From positions 88,905 to 152,904 of the forward strand of contig CAVYBR010000001.1 in assembly GCA_963766765.1 (NCBI GenBank): DNA of 64,000 nucleotides, in the 5' to 3' direction. A model generated the notes under the pieces. That model was not told the origin of the DNA and did not search any database. It saw only the letters and a list, made by a program, of their open reading frames with translations. This document shows, one piece after another, positions 50,631 to 59,456 of the stretch. A program made the translations under genes and the position numbers. Position 1 is the stretch's first letter. Every line of letters starts with the position of its first letter. This stretch comes from JACCQS01 sp963766765 (GTDB lineage Bacteria; Actinomycetota; Actinomycetes; Mycobacteriales; Geodermatophilaceae).

Positions 50631-51364
50631 TGTCGTGGCGAATCACGTGGGCGACCGCGAAACGCGTTCTCACCCAGCTTTCCCATGATCACCGGACGGT
50701 TGCGCTGCTGGTGCTGGTGCCCAGCCTATTGATGATCCTGCTGCGGTTCGTCTTCGACGATGACGCGATCTTCGACAGCATCGGCTTGCCGCTGCTCGGC
50801 GTCTTCCCATTGATCATCATGTTCCTGGTCACGAGCGTGGCCATGTTGCGGGAGCGCACGTCCGGCACGCTCGAGCGACTGCTCACCACGCCCATGCACA
50901 AGCTCGATCTCCTGCTCGGCTACGGCATTGCTTTCGCCGTGGCGGCGGCCATCCAGGCCGGCGTGGCAACGGCGACGGCATATCTGCTGCTGGGGCTGAA
51001 CACACAAGGGGCTTGGGGGTGGGTCGTCGTCATAGCCGTCGGCAACGCCGTTCTTGGTATGGCGCTCGGATTGTTCGTGAGCGCCTTCGCGCGATCGGAG
51101 TTCCAGGCCGTGCAATTCATGCCCCTGGTCGTGCTGCCGCAGTTCCTCACGTGTGGGTTGCTGGTGGCCCGCGAGCAGATGGTTGGTTGGTTGGAAGCGA
51201 TCAGCAACGCGCTTCCGATGTCCTATGCGGTCGATGCGCTCAAGCAGATCGGCGGACAGGCAAGCGTCTCCGGCACATTGGTTCGCGACCTCACCGTCGT
51301 CTTCGGCGCGACGATCGTGGCTCTGGCGCTCGGGGCTATGACTCTGCGTCGGCGCAGCGATTGA
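50630..51364 (+). CDS. ABC-2 type permease
   Basis: A 244-residue permease with six membrane helices of the ABC-2 class. The conserved RERTSGTLERLLTTPM cytosolic loop and the NALPMSYAVDALKQI segment are typical. It pairs with the preceding ATPase for export; the substrate is unknown. Its stop overlaps the TetR TTG start. Confidence 0.92.
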   Translation: MSWRITWATAKRVLTQLSHDHRTVALLVLVPSLLMILLRFVFDDDAIFDSIGLPLLGVFPLIIMFLVTSVAMLRERTSGTLERLLTTPMHKLDLLLGYGIAFAVAAAIQAGVATATAYLLLGLNTQGAWGWVVVIAVGNAVLGMALGLFVSAFARSEFQAVQFMPLVVLPQFLTCGLLVAREQMVGWLEAISNALPMSYAVDALKQIGGQASVSGTLVRDLTVVFGATIVALALGAMTLRRRSD

Positions 51365-51996
51365 GCGCTCGGCGGCCACGGGGCCCACGCCCCGGCGGAG
51401 CTGATACCCGGGCTGCGGTTCTCGCCGCGGCCCGGGCGGAGTTCGCCGACAAGGGATATGACGGAGCCACGATTCGCGGAATCGCCACGGTCGCTGCGGT
51501 GGATCCGGCTTTGGTGCACCACTACTTCGGCAGCAAGGACAAGCTGTTCGCCGCGGCCCTCGAGTTGCCGTTCAACCCGGGCGAGATCTTCGTCCGGGTC
51601 CTTGGGGGCGGGATCGACGGAATCGGGGAGCGCTTGCTTCGGGCGGTCTTTGCCGCCTGGAAGGACGTGGGTACCCGGGGCGCGGCAATGGCGGTGCTAC
51701 GGACGGCGACGAGTAGCGACATGGGCGCGGCCATGCTCCGCGAGTTCCTGGAACGCAACGTCCTCGAGCGCATCGCTGCCGAATTGACTCCGGATCGCGC
51801 GAAGCTGCGCGCCAGTCTGGTCGCATCACAGATGGCGGGTCTCCTCATGGCGAGATACGTCATCGGCGTCCCGGCTCTGGCCAGCGCCACCGACGAGGAA
51901 CTCATCGCCGCGGTGGCGCCGAACCTGCAGCGGTATCTGACCGGTGATCTCTGGGGGGTCGCACCGGCTGACCCGTCGACCCTTCAGCGGCCCTAG
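51361..51996 (+). CDS. TetR/AcrR family regulator of the exporter
   Basis: A 211-residue repressor from TTG 51361, which overlaps the permease stop (TTGA). Helix-turn-helix: FADKGYDGATIRGIATVAAV then DPALVHHYFGSKDKLFAAAL at about residues 30-65, a classical TetR_N domain. The third gene of the exporter operon, probably binding the palindrome at 49861-49899. Confidence 0.9.
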   Translation: MSARRPRGPRPGGADTRAAVLAAARAEFADKGYDGATIRGIATVAAVDPALVHHYFGSKDKLFAAALELPFNPGEIFVRVLGGGIDGIGERLLRAVFAAWKDVGTRGAAMAVLRTATSSDMGAAMLREFLERNVLERIAAELTPDRAKLRASLVASQMAGLLMARYVIGVPALASATDEELIAAVAPNLQRYLTGDLWGVAPADPSTLQRP

Positions 51997-52067
51997 GAGA
52001 CTTTCTCCGGAGAAAGTGCGGTCTGGCGCCACGCAGAAGCCACTTTTTCCGGAAAAAGTGCGGTCAG
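51997..52067 (-). repeat. dispersed intergenic palindromic repeat, copy 2
   Basis: Contains ACTTTCTCCGGAGAAAGT (52000-52017) and CACTTTTTCCGGAAAAAGTG (52041-52060), both perfect palindromes, each followed by CGGTC. Reverse-complemented, the unit aligns along its length with the element at 38330-38400, including the CTTCTG and GGCGC words between the palindromes. Confidence 0.85.
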
Positions 52068-52082
52068 TGTTGGATTCGTGCT

Positions 52083-53525
52083 GTGACTAGTTCTTCAGGC
52101 GTGGACCCGGCGGCGCTCGAGACCTGCCTTGCCGTGCTGGCCGAAGTGGACGAGCTGAGCCGCGGCAACCCGGAGCATCCGGACGCTGTCGCCGTGCGGC
52201 TCGCGACGGCCAAGCTGTTCAAGACGGTCAAGGAGACCAGGCGGGCCCGGCGCCGAGCGGCGGTCCAGGCCGCCGATCAGGCCGTGACTGCAGCGACTGC
52301 CACGGCCGCGCCCGGTCGGATCGACGATGAGACACAAGGCAACCCGCTGATCTCGAACGTGGTCGGCGCAACAGCCGGAACCCTCCTGCGCGCCCGGGCC
52401 TGTTACGTCTGCAAGAACCGCTACGCCGATGTCGACGCGTTCTACCACCAGCTCTGTCCGTCCTGCGCGGAACTCAACCGGTCCCATCGCGACGCCCGTA
52501 CGGACCTGACCGGTCGTCGGGCACTGTTGACCGGCGGGCGGGCGAAGATCGGGATGTACATCGCTTTGCGCTTGCTTCGAGATGGAGCGCACACGACCAT
52601 CACCACGCGGTTCCCACGTGATGCCGTGCGTCGGTTCACCGGTATGCACGACAGCGCGGACTGGCTGCACCGATTGCGGATCGTGGGCATCGACCTACGC
52701 GATCCGGCGCAAGTCCTGTCTCTGACGGAATCAGTTGCCGAGCAAGGACCTTTGGACATCCTGATCAACAATGCGGCGCAGACCGTACGCCGATCTCCTG
52801 GTTCGTACGGGCCGCTCGTCGACGCGGAGTCCGAACCCCTCCCGTCCGGACCCCTGCCTGACCTGCTCACGTTCGATCACGTCAGCGATGCCCACCCGGC
52901 CGCGTTGGTCGGTTCGATGGCACAGCATCCGACGGCTCAGGTGCTGACCGAGCTCGCGCTGACGGCCGGATCTGCCTCGCCGGCCAGAATCGCGGCAACG
53001 ACGGCCATCGATGCGGGCGGGCTCGTCCCGGACCTGCACTCGGTGAACAGCTGGACACAGCGGATCGGCGAGGTCGACCCGCTGGAACTGCTCGAAGTGC
53101 AGCTCTGCAACACAACGGCGCCGTTCATCCTGATCAGCGCCCTGCGGCCGGCGATGGCGGCGGCGACCGCACGGCGCAAGTACGTCGTGAATGTCTCCGC
53201 GATGGAGGGTCAGTTCTCCCGGGCGTACAAGGGCCCGGGCCATCCGCACACCAACATGGCCAAGGCCGCGCTCAACATGCTCACGCGAACCAGCGCCCAG
53301 GAGATGCTGAGTACGGATCGCATTTTGATGACCGCTGTGGACACCGGCTGGATCACTGACGAGCGTCCGCATCCGACGAAACTGCGGCTGGCCGACGAGG
53401 GATTTCGCGCGCCGTTGGACCTCGTGGACGGAGCGGCGCGCGTGTACGACCCGATCGTGCAGGGCGAGTCAGGCAACGATGTCTACGGGTGCTTCCTCAA
53501 GGACTACGCACCGGCAGCCTGGTGA
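52083..53525 (+). CDS. zinc-ribbon SDR-like oxidoreductase, atypical active site
   Basis: A 480-residue protein. Residues 1-100 are helical and Ala/Arg-rich; a CYVC...CPSC zinc ribbon spans about residues 108-130. A Rossmann domain follows (LLTGGRAKIGMYIALRLLRDG; DILINNAAQTV). The SDR serine is present (VVNVSAMEGQF), but the usual YxxxK reads TNMAK (HTNMAKAALNML), so the catalytic Tyr is replaced by Thr. A helical insert lies between the two halves. The reaction is unknown. GTG start just after the repeat element. Confidence 0.8.
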   Translation: MTSSSGVDPAALETCLAVLAEVDELSRGNPEHPDAVAVRLATAKLFKTVKETRRARRRAAVQAADQAVTAATATAAPGRIDDETQGNPLISNVVGATAGTLLRARACYVCKNRYADVDAFYHQLCPSCAELNRSHRDARTDLTGRRALLTGGRAKIGMYIALRLLRDGAHTTITTRFPRDAVRRFTGMHDSADWLHRLRIVGIDLRDPAQVLSLTESVAEQGPLDILINNAAQTVRRSPGSYGPLVDAESEPLPSGPLPDLLTFDHVSDAHPAALVGSMAQHPTAQVLTELALTAGSASPARIAATTAIDAGGLVPDLHSVNSWTQRIGEVDPLELLEVQLCNTTAPFILISALRPAMAAATARRKYVVNVSAMEGQFSRAYKGPGHPHTNMAKAALNMLTRTSAQEMLSTDRILMTAVDTGWITDERPHPTKLRLADEGFRAPLDLVDGAARVYDPIVQGESGNDVYGCFLKDYAPAAW

Positions 53526-53534
53526 GGAGTGTCT

Positions 53535-54725
53535 TCAATCATCTGAGTCGGCACGTTCCGGGAAGCGATCGCCGGCCGGCACGACTTCACCCTTGGGTAG
53601 CTCTGCCGCACCACCGATCAGCGTGATGTCGCCGGCGCCGCCGACCTTGGCATCGGCGCCGATTACAACGTTTTGATCCACGATGCTGCGCACGACCGTC
53701 GCGCCAGAACGTACGACCGCCCCATGCAGGATCACCGAGTCCTCGACCCGCGCCCCGGCTTCGATGCGAACGTCCGGCGAGATCACGGAGTGCCGGACCG
53801 TCCCCGCGATGTAGCAACCTGCGGACAGGAGGCTGTTGTCGACCTCAGCGCCCTTCTCGACACCGGCCGCGGCGTACCTGCCGCCTTGCGTTTGAATCGG
53901 CCAGCCCGGCTCGTCCAGGTCAATCGGCGGCTTCGACTTCAGCAGGTCCATGTGTGATTCCCAATAGGCCGGCACTGTGCCGACATCGCGCCAGTAGCCC
54001 TCGAAACGATGCTCGCGAGCTTCACCCGCCTCCACCAGCGCTGGCAGGAGATGGTCGCCCAGATCCTCCAGTCCCTTCTCCTCGTCTACCTTTTCGGCGA
54101 GGTCGTCGAGCAGATCCAGAACTCGGTCCGGGGAGAAGACGAAGACCTCGTTGGTGACCAGGTCGCTGGCCGGCTCATCGGGCTTGTAGGCGTAATCGGT
54201 GATCGCGCCGTCCTCGCCGACCTGCACGACGCCGTAGCGACCCGCATCCTCCTGGTCCACCCGCGTCGTCACCATCGTGACCGATGCGCCACTGTCCACA
54301 TGCGCGACTGCGACATCGCGGTAGTCGAGCTTGTACACGGCGTCGGCGCTGACGACGACGAGCGCCTCGGGTCCGAACTCGCGGATCATCGGCGCGTTCC
54401 GCCAGAGTGCATCCGCAGTGCCCTGGTGCCAACCGCCCCGCTCGTCTCCCTGGTACGGATGGAGCACCAGCAGACCCCCGGTGGTGCGGTCCAGGTCCCA
54501 GGGACGACCGTTGGCCAGATGGTCGGACAGCGACCCGGGGTTGTACTGCTGCAGTACCCACACATCGGCGATGCCAGCGCGCAGGCAGTTGGACAACGGG
54601 AAGTCGATCAGCCGGTACATCCCGCCGTACGCGACAGCCGGCTTGGCCCGATTCTCGGTCAGCAGTTCCAGTCGCCCGCCCGCGCCACCGGCGAGTACGA
54701 GCACCAGGATGCGGGTCAGTGCCAC
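53535..54725 (-). CDS. glgC: glucose-1-phosphate adenylyltransferase family protein
   Basis: A 396-residue nucleotidyltransferase making ADP-glucose for glycogen. Motifs: LAGGAGGRLELLTENRAKPAV, YRLIDFPLSNCLRAGI, GTADALWRNA, EGYWRDVGTVPAYWESHMDL, and a C-terminal left-handed beta-helix (VRIEAGARVEDSVILHGAVV). The branch differs somewhat from classic GlgC (GGTGGCACT-type start region, LQQYNPGSL), so paralogous sugar activation is possible. GTG 54725 follows GGAGG; ATG 54743 is the alternative. Confidence 0.88.
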   Translation of the reverse strand: MALTRILVLVLAGGAGGRLELLTENRAKPAVAYGGMYRLIDFPLSNCLRAGIADVWVLQQYNPGSLSDHLANGRPWDLDRTTGGLLVLHPYQGDERGGWHQGTADALWRNAPMIREFGPEALVVVSADAVYKLDYRDVAVAHVDSGASVTMVTTRVDQEDAGRYGVVQVGEDGAITDYAYKPDEPASDLVTNEVFVFSPDRVLDLLDDLAEKVDEEKGLEDLGDHLLPALVEAGEAREHRFEGYWRDVGTVPAYWESHMDLLKSKPPIDLDEPGWPIQTQGGRYAAAGVEKGAEVDNSLLSAGCYIAGTVRHSVISPDVRIEAGARVEDSVILHGAVVRSGATVVRSIVDQNVVIGADAKVGGAGDITLIGGAAELPKGEVVPAGDRFPERADSDD

Positions 54726-54795
54726 AGTGCCTCCACGTGTCATTCCCCGCTGTGCTGTCAGTGCCGGTCGCGACCGTATCCCGGGCGCGCAGAGA

Positions 54796-55746
54796 TCAGA
54801 GGTGAATCTCGTCGCGGCTGGTCTCCGGGGTCCGATACGCCTCTATGGTTGCGCCGAGCACCTCGTCCCAGGGGGTGGGTTCGAGCTGGAACGTGTGCCT
54901 GGCTGCGGCGGAGTCCATGACGAAGGACCGTTTCAGCTGGTAGCTGACTTCGCTCAACGCGCGGACCGTCGGATTGACCAAAGAGATCAGCTTGAGCACG
55001 GCGGACGACGTTTCGCTGACCTTGACAGGTCTGACGCCGGCCACCGTGGCAAGGTCGGCGATGACCTCGCGTTGGGTCCGCGCGCGATTGCTGGGAACGT
55101 GCCAGGGCTTGCCCCAAGCGCGTTCATCCTGAGCAACCGTGACGAGAAGTCGAGCGACATCCAAGGTGTAGGTCCAGGTGTGAACGGTGTCGGCGCGCTT
55201 CAGGACCTGGACCTTCTTGCCCGCGAGCAGCCGTGGGATGACTCGATCTCCGATCGGACTCTGGGCGCGTGGGCCGAGGTAATCCGAGCTGCGCACCTCG
55301 GTTGCCCGGATTCGGCCCGCCTGGTGCCTGGCCAAGGCATCGAGCCACATCTGGACCCGTACTCTCCCCTTCTTGGAATTCGGTGCCAGCCGGGTGCTTT
55401 CGGTCATCGGTACGGACACCGCGCCGTAGCCGTACAGGTTGCTGGCGGTCACGAGGACGGCGCCGGACAGCTCGGCGGCCTCGAGCAGAGCGTTGGCCAA
55501 CGGTGGCCAGTCAGTCGCCCACCGGTGGTACGGAGGGCTCGCGCAGTTGTAGAGGGCATCCGCCCCGCTGGCCAGCTCGCCGACGAGTGCGGCGTCGGTC
55601 GCATCGGCCCGGACGCTTTCCACACCAGGCACATCAAGAGCGAGGCCCGAACGAGTGACGACGGTGACCTGTTCGCCGCGGTCCACAAGTAATCGAGCGG
55701 TGGCGGTTCCGATGGGACCGGCGCCGACGATCACGTGCTTCGACAT
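54796..55746 (-). CDS. NAD-dependent epimerase/dehydratase family protein
   Basis: A 316-residue Rossmann protein of the extended SDR class. NAD-binding motif HVIVGAGPIGTATARLL, then VESVRADATD and LYNCASPPYHRW; substrate region LTSNLYGYG-like (VTASNLYGYG) with a Tyr, and VHTWTYTLDVARLL. GAGxxG rather than GxxGxxG marks the atypical branch. Function unknown. ATG 55746, with a TTG two codons upstream. Confidence 0.85.
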   Translation of the reverse strand: MSKHVIVGAGPIGTATARLLVDRGEQVTVVTRSGLALDVPGVESVRADATDAALVGELASGADALYNCASPPYHRWATDWPPLANALLEAAELSGAVLVTASNLYGYGAVSVPMTESTRLAPNSKKGRVRVQMWLDALARHQAGRIRATEVRSSDYLGPRAQSPIGDRVIPRLLAGKKVQVLKRADTVHTWTYTLDVARLLVTVAQDERAWGKPWHVPSNRARTQREVIADLATVAGVRPVKVSETSSAVLKLISLVNPTVRALSEVSYQLKRSFVMDSAAARHTFQLEPTPWDEVLGATIEAYRTPETSRDEIHL

Positions 55747-55886
55747 GGGCAAGCTCCAGAGGGACTGCGCGGGTGCGAGAAACGCGAGCGCTTTCTCGAT
55801 CTTCGGGGCCGAACTCTCGAAGTCTCTCGCTTTCGGCCGCGGAGCGCGAATCGGGTTACGGCGCTGGCTGGCTAGCCCCGAGCCGG

Positions 55887-56177
55887 TCAGTCGTCGTCAT
55901 CATCGTCATCGTCGTCGTCGTGATCATCATCATCATCGTCGTCGTCATCGTCATCGCCGGAATTGGGCACCGGTACCGGCGCCGGAGGCGGGGGAGGGGC
56001 GACGGTTGTCGTGGCTTCCGGAGTCGCACTCGGGTCACTCGTTGCGGCATCGGTGGGCTCTGACTGACTGGGAGTGCTCGGCGCGGCATCGCTCTCGCCG
56101 CCGTCGGTCAGGACAGCGGCGATGGGAAGTCCGGCGATCACCGCGGCCGCGCCGAAGGCGAACAGATTCTTCTTCAT
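55887..56177 (-). CDS. secreted acidic protein with poly-aspartate tail
   Basis: A 96-residue protein. Signal peptide or anchor: MKKNLFAFGAAAVIAGLPIA. Then a Ser/Thr/Pro/Ala-rich spacer, a PPPPPAPVPVP stretch, and a tail of 21 Asp interrupted once by His. The tail DNA is a GAY trinucleotide tract (55890-55955) mixing GAC and GAT, so the residue, not just the repeat, may be kept. Such a tail would bind calcium or iron outside the cell (inference). It is divergent from the flavin electron-transfer genes across about 100 bases. Confidence 0.75.
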   Translation of the reverse strand: MKKNLFAFGAAAVIAGLPIAAVLTDGGESDAAPSTPSQSEPTDAATSDPSATPEATTTVAPPPPPAPVPVPNSGDDDDDDDDDDDHDDDDDDDDDD

Positions 56178-56281
56178 GGGTGACAGTCAGCCCTACGGCT
56201 GGCGCAGGTTTCCATGCGACGTTGGTAGTAGGACCATCGTCCAGTTGAGACGTGCACTGGATCTTGCGGACTCTGGTCCGC

Positions 56282-57676
56282 GTGACCATTGCCATTGATG
56301 CCATCGAACGCACAGAGACGCGCTCGTTGACCCAGCGAGCCCCGCAGCTGCAGGCGCCGCCGACCCGGGCTCATCCCGGGGTGGTGCTCGCCGGCATTCT
56401 CCTCGGTGCTGTTGCCGTGCTGACGCTGTGGTGGCTGAATGCGGACACCAAACCGACCCTCGGCGACTGGCTGACCGAGGTCGGCCGGATCACCGGATTG
56501 CTGGCCGGATACGCCGTTGTCGTGCTGCTGGCGCTGATGGCCCGCATTCCGGCCCTGGAGCGTGGCATCGGCTCCGACCGGCTCGCTCGGTGGCATGGGC
56601 AGGGCGGTCGCTACACGGTGACCCTCATCGTCGCGCACGGCTTGTTCATCGTGTGGGGATACGCGGTCACATCGCAGACCGGCCTCGTGGAGCAGAGCAA
56701 GACCCTCGTGCTGACCTATCCCAATGTGCTGATGGCGACGGTTGCCGGACTGCTGTTCGTGATGATCGGCGTCACCTCAGCTCGAGCCGCGCGCAAGAAG
56801 ATGCGGTACGAGACGTGGCACTTCCTGCACTTCTACACCTATCTGGCCATCGCCCTGGCGTTCAGCCACCAGTTCTCGACGGGCAAGGAATTCGTGGACA
56901 ACCCGATCGCCAGGATCGTCTGGTCCACGATGTACCTCGTCGTCGGGCTGCTGCTGATCTGGTACCGATTCCTGGCCCCGGTCCGGCTGGCCTTCCGGCA
57001 CCAGTTGCGGGTCACCGATGTCATCCGGGAGTCCGACGACATCGTTTCGATCTACATGAGCGGAGTCCAACTGAATCGGTTGCACGCCGAGCCGGGTCAG
57101 TTCTTCCGGTGGCGCGTGCTGAGCAAGGGCATGTGGTTCTCGGCAAACCCGTACTCGCTGTCGGCACCCGTACACATGGACCTGCTTCGGATCACGGTGC
57201 GGCTCAGCGGGGATCACTCGCGCGCGATGGCCGCGGTCAAACCGGGCACCTGGGTGTTCCCGGAGGGTCCGTACGGTGCCTTCACCTCCGGCCGCCAGAC
57301 GCAACGCAAGGTGCTGCTGCTCGGCGGCGGCGTGGGCGTCACTCCGCTTCGGACTCTGTTCGAGACGCTGCCGGTTGCGCCGGGGGATCTGACGATGGTG
57401 TACCGGGCAAGCCGTCCTGAGGACATCATCTTCCGTGACGAGTTCGAGGTCCTCGCCCACGAAGCCGGGCATTCCCTGCACTTCCTGATCGGCACCCGCG
57501 GTGAACTGGGGTACGACCCGCTGGCGCCGGAGCGGTTGACCGAGCTTGTCCCGGATCTGACGCTGCACGACGTCTACGTCTGTGGTCCGGACGGAATGGT
57601 CGCCGCCGCGTTGCGGTCCCTGCGCGATGCCGGCGTCCCAGAGCGGCGTATCCACCTCGAGTCGTTCGAGTTCTAG
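56282..57676 (+). CDS. membrane ferric-reductase-like flavoprotein with ferredoxin-reductase domain
   Basis: A 464-residue protein. The first 230 residues hold six membrane helices of the ferric reductase-like family with haem-type His residues (WHGQGGRY, VAHGLF, TWHFLHFYTYLAI, SHQFSTG). The rest is an FNR-type module: PGQFFRWRV, NPYSLSAP (flavin), GGGVGVTPLR (NAD), and VYVCGPDGMV near the end with a final aromatic. GTG 56282 is preferred; GTG 56252 is possible. First of three genes with FMN-binding protein and ApbE. Confidence 0.9.
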   Translation: MTIAIDAIERTETRSLTQRAPQLQAPPTRAHPGVVLAGILLGAVAVLTLWWLNADTKPTLGDWLTEVGRITGLLAGYAVVVLLALMARIPALERGIGSDRLARWHGQGGRYTVTLIVAHGLFIVWGYAVTSQTGLVEQSKTLVLTYPNVLMATVAGLLFVMIGVTSARAARKKMRYETWHFLHFYTYLAIALAFSHQFSTGKEFVDNPIARIVWSTMYLVVGLLLIWYRFLAPVRLAFRHQLRVTDVIRESDDIVSIYMSGVQLNRLHAEPGQFFRWRVLSKGMWFSANPYSLSAPVHMDLLRITVRLSGDHSRAMAAVKPGTWVFPEGPYGAFTSGRQTQRKVLLLGGGVGVTPLRTLFETLPVAPGDLTMVYRASRPEDIIFRDEFEVLAHEAGHSLHFLIGTRGELGYDPLAPERLTELVPDLTLHDVYVCGPDGMVAAALRSLRDAGVPERRIHLESFEF

Positions 57677-57690
57677 GAGGCCTGTCGACC

Positions 57691-58143
57691 ATGAAACGAG
57701 CTCTCTTCGCGATAGTGACCACGATCGTCGGTCTGGTCCTCCTACTGCAGTACAAGACTCCTGCCCCGCCGGCGCTGGCCCTGCCGGTCACCGGGTCCAC
57801 GCCGGCGGGCGCAGGTACCACTCCGGCGGCCGCGGCCCCGCCAGAGACGGGCGCGGGTCCGGCCCCGGAAGCGGCGCGGATCTTGGTCGGGCAGACCATC
57901 GACACCGAGCAAGGCCCGGTTCAGGTCCAAGTCACGCTGACCGGCACCGCGATCACCGATGTGACCATGCTGCAGTACCCCAACGGCGGCGGCCGCGACG
58001 CAGAGATCAACTCCGCCGCCCTTCCGCAGCTGATCCAACAGGCACTTGCCGTGCAAAGCGCTGACATCCAGATGGTCTCCGGCGCGACGTACACCTCGAC
58101 CGGTTTCATCCAGTCACTGCAGAGCGCCCTCGATCAGGCATGA
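57691..58143 (+). CDS. exported FMN-binding domain protein
   Basis: A 150-residue protein with an N-terminal membrane anchor (LFAIVTTIVGLVLLLQY), a Pro/Ala/Gly spacer, and an FMN_bind domain ending in VSGATYTSTGFIQSL. That motif is the site where ApbE attaches FMN covalently to Thr. ATG 57691 follows GGAGG. The next gene, apbE, overlaps its stop, so modifier and target are made together. Confidence 0.92.
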   Translation: MKRALFAIVTTIVGLVLLLQYKTPAPPALALPVTGSTPAGAGTTPAAAAPPETGAGPAPEAARILVGQTIDTEQGPVQVQVTLTGTAITDVTMLQYPNGGGRDAEINSAALPQLIQQALAVQSADIQMVSGATYTSTGFIQSLQSALDQA

Positions 58144-58889
58144 CGGCCAAACACACCGAGCACGTCATGGGAACGGTGTTCTCCATCCATGTTCTGGATG
58201 CCGGCGACTGGAGCGCCGCAATCGGCGAGGTGGTGGCGGATCTGCATTGGGTCGACGAGACGTTCTCCACCTATCGCCTCGACAGCGAGATCAGCCGACT
58301 CGGCCGGGGCGAAATCAGGCTGCGCGACTGCCCGCCAGCTGTGGCGGAGGTGCTGGACCTCTGTGCCCATGTGCAGGCCACCTCGGATGGCTACTTCGCC
58401 GCGACCATGCGCGGCGTGCTTGACCCGTCCGGCCTGGTGAAGGGGTGGGCGATCGCCCGAGCCAGCGCCCTCCTGAGCGCAGCGGGGGCGGCGTCACATG
58501 CTGTCAACGGTGGCGGCGACATGCAGTTGGTCGGTGCTCGGCCCGAGGGTCTGCCGTGGCGGGTCGGGATCACGCATCCTCTGGAACCTGGTGCGCTCGC
58601 CACGGTGGTGGAAGGACGCGATCTGGCCGTGGCCACGTCCGGCGTGGCCGAGCGCGGCTGCCACATCATCAATCCGCGGACCGGTCGACCGCCGAGCGGT
58701 CTTGCGAGCATCACCGTGACCGGCCGGGGCATCACACTCGTGGATGCGTACGCGACGGCTGCGTACGCGATGGGCTTGCCGGCTCTCGAATGGCTCGAGG
58801 CCCTGGAGGGCTACGAGGGGTTCGCGGTCACCGATGACGGCGTGGTCTTGGCGACCGCTGGCTCTCCGACCGCCGCCTCGCTCGTCTGA
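58140..58889 (+). CDS. apbE: FAD:protein FMN transferase
   Basis: A 249-residue ApbE enzyme that moves FMN from FAD to Thr of flavoproteins. Motifs: HVMGTVFSIHV, DETFSTYRLDSEISRL, LDPSGLVKGWAI, VNGGGDMQLVG, and INPRTGRPPSGLASITV with the metal-binding DAYATAAYAMG. No signal peptide is apparent, so it may modify its partner before export or lack a leader. It overlaps the FMN-binding protein gene by 4 bases. Confidence 0.93.
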   Translation: MTAKHTEHVMGTVFSIHVLDAGDWSAAIGEVVADLHWVDETFSTYRLDSEISRLGRGEIRLRDCPPAVAEVLDLCAHVQATSDGYFAATMRGVLDPSGLVKGWAIARASALLSAAGAASHAVNGGGDMQLVGARPEGLPWRVGITHPLEPGALATVVEGRDLAVATSGVAERGCHIINPRTGRPPSGLASITVTGRGITLVDAYATAAYAMGLPALEWLEALEGYEGFAVTDDGVVLATAGSPTAASLV

Positions 58890-58950
58890 GGCCCGCCGGA
58901 CACGATTCGGTGCGAGGATGCGGGTCGTCGCTGATCCGAGGAGTGGCCGC

Positions 58951-59229
58951 ATGAACGCAACAGATGACGTCCGCAAGCTTCTGCACGAGGCGGCCGAGAC
59001 GCACCACACGGTCTATCGGATCACCGACGGCGAAGACGACGACTGGGCGACGTGGTACGCCGACTGGCTCGTGAGGTTGTCGGAGTTGCCGGAACTTCTC
59101 GGTACCCGACCCGCGCGGAGCGAGCTGACCCATCAGCTCGTCTCTCTCGACCGCGAATACATCGCGACTGCGCCGGATGTGCCCTGGGAGCAGTTCTACG
59201 CAGAACGGATCGTCGCGAAGTCCTCCTGA
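58951..59229 (+). CDS. conserved hypothetical protein
   Basis: A 92-residue protein from ATG 58951, with a GAGGAG site 8 bases upstream. It is helical and acidic, with aromatic-rich segments DDDWATWYADWLVRLSELP and PDVPWEQFYAERIVAKSS. No domain is recognised. It follows apbE by about 60 bases and might belong to the same transcript. Confidence 0.75.
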   Translation: MNATDDVRKLLHEAAETHHTVYRITDGEDDDWATWYADWLVRLSELPELLGTRPARSELTHQLVSLDREYIATAPDVPWEQFYAERIVAKSS

Positions 59230-59269
59230 GCGAGGCGGTCATCGTTGCGCACCGCATCTGCCGGCTGGC

Positions 59270-59392
59270 TCAGTAGCCTCCGGTACCGCCGCCTGAGCCG
59301 CTTCCGCCGCCGCCGTACGTGACGATCAACCACACACCCACCGCGACGACAACGGCTACCGCCAGGATGATCCAGATTCGCTTTGCTGTCAT
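59270..59392 (-). CDS. 40-residue single-pass membrane peptide with glycine-rich tail
   Basis: A small ORF: basic start MTAKR, a membrane helix IWIILAVAVVVAVGVWLIV, and a tail of Gly with Ser/Thr ending in Tyr. GGAAAGG ribosome site 6 bases before ATG 59392. Third of three small minus-strand ORFs. Coding is likely from the start site and membrane pattern. Confidence 0.6.
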   Translation of the reverse strand: MTAKRIWIILAVAVVVAVGVWLIVTYGGGGSGSGGGTGGY

Positions 59393-59456
59393 GAGCGCCC
59401 TTTCCAGACAGCAGATTATCGGCTGTCCGGTCACGCTGGGCTGAGAATCCGAAGCG

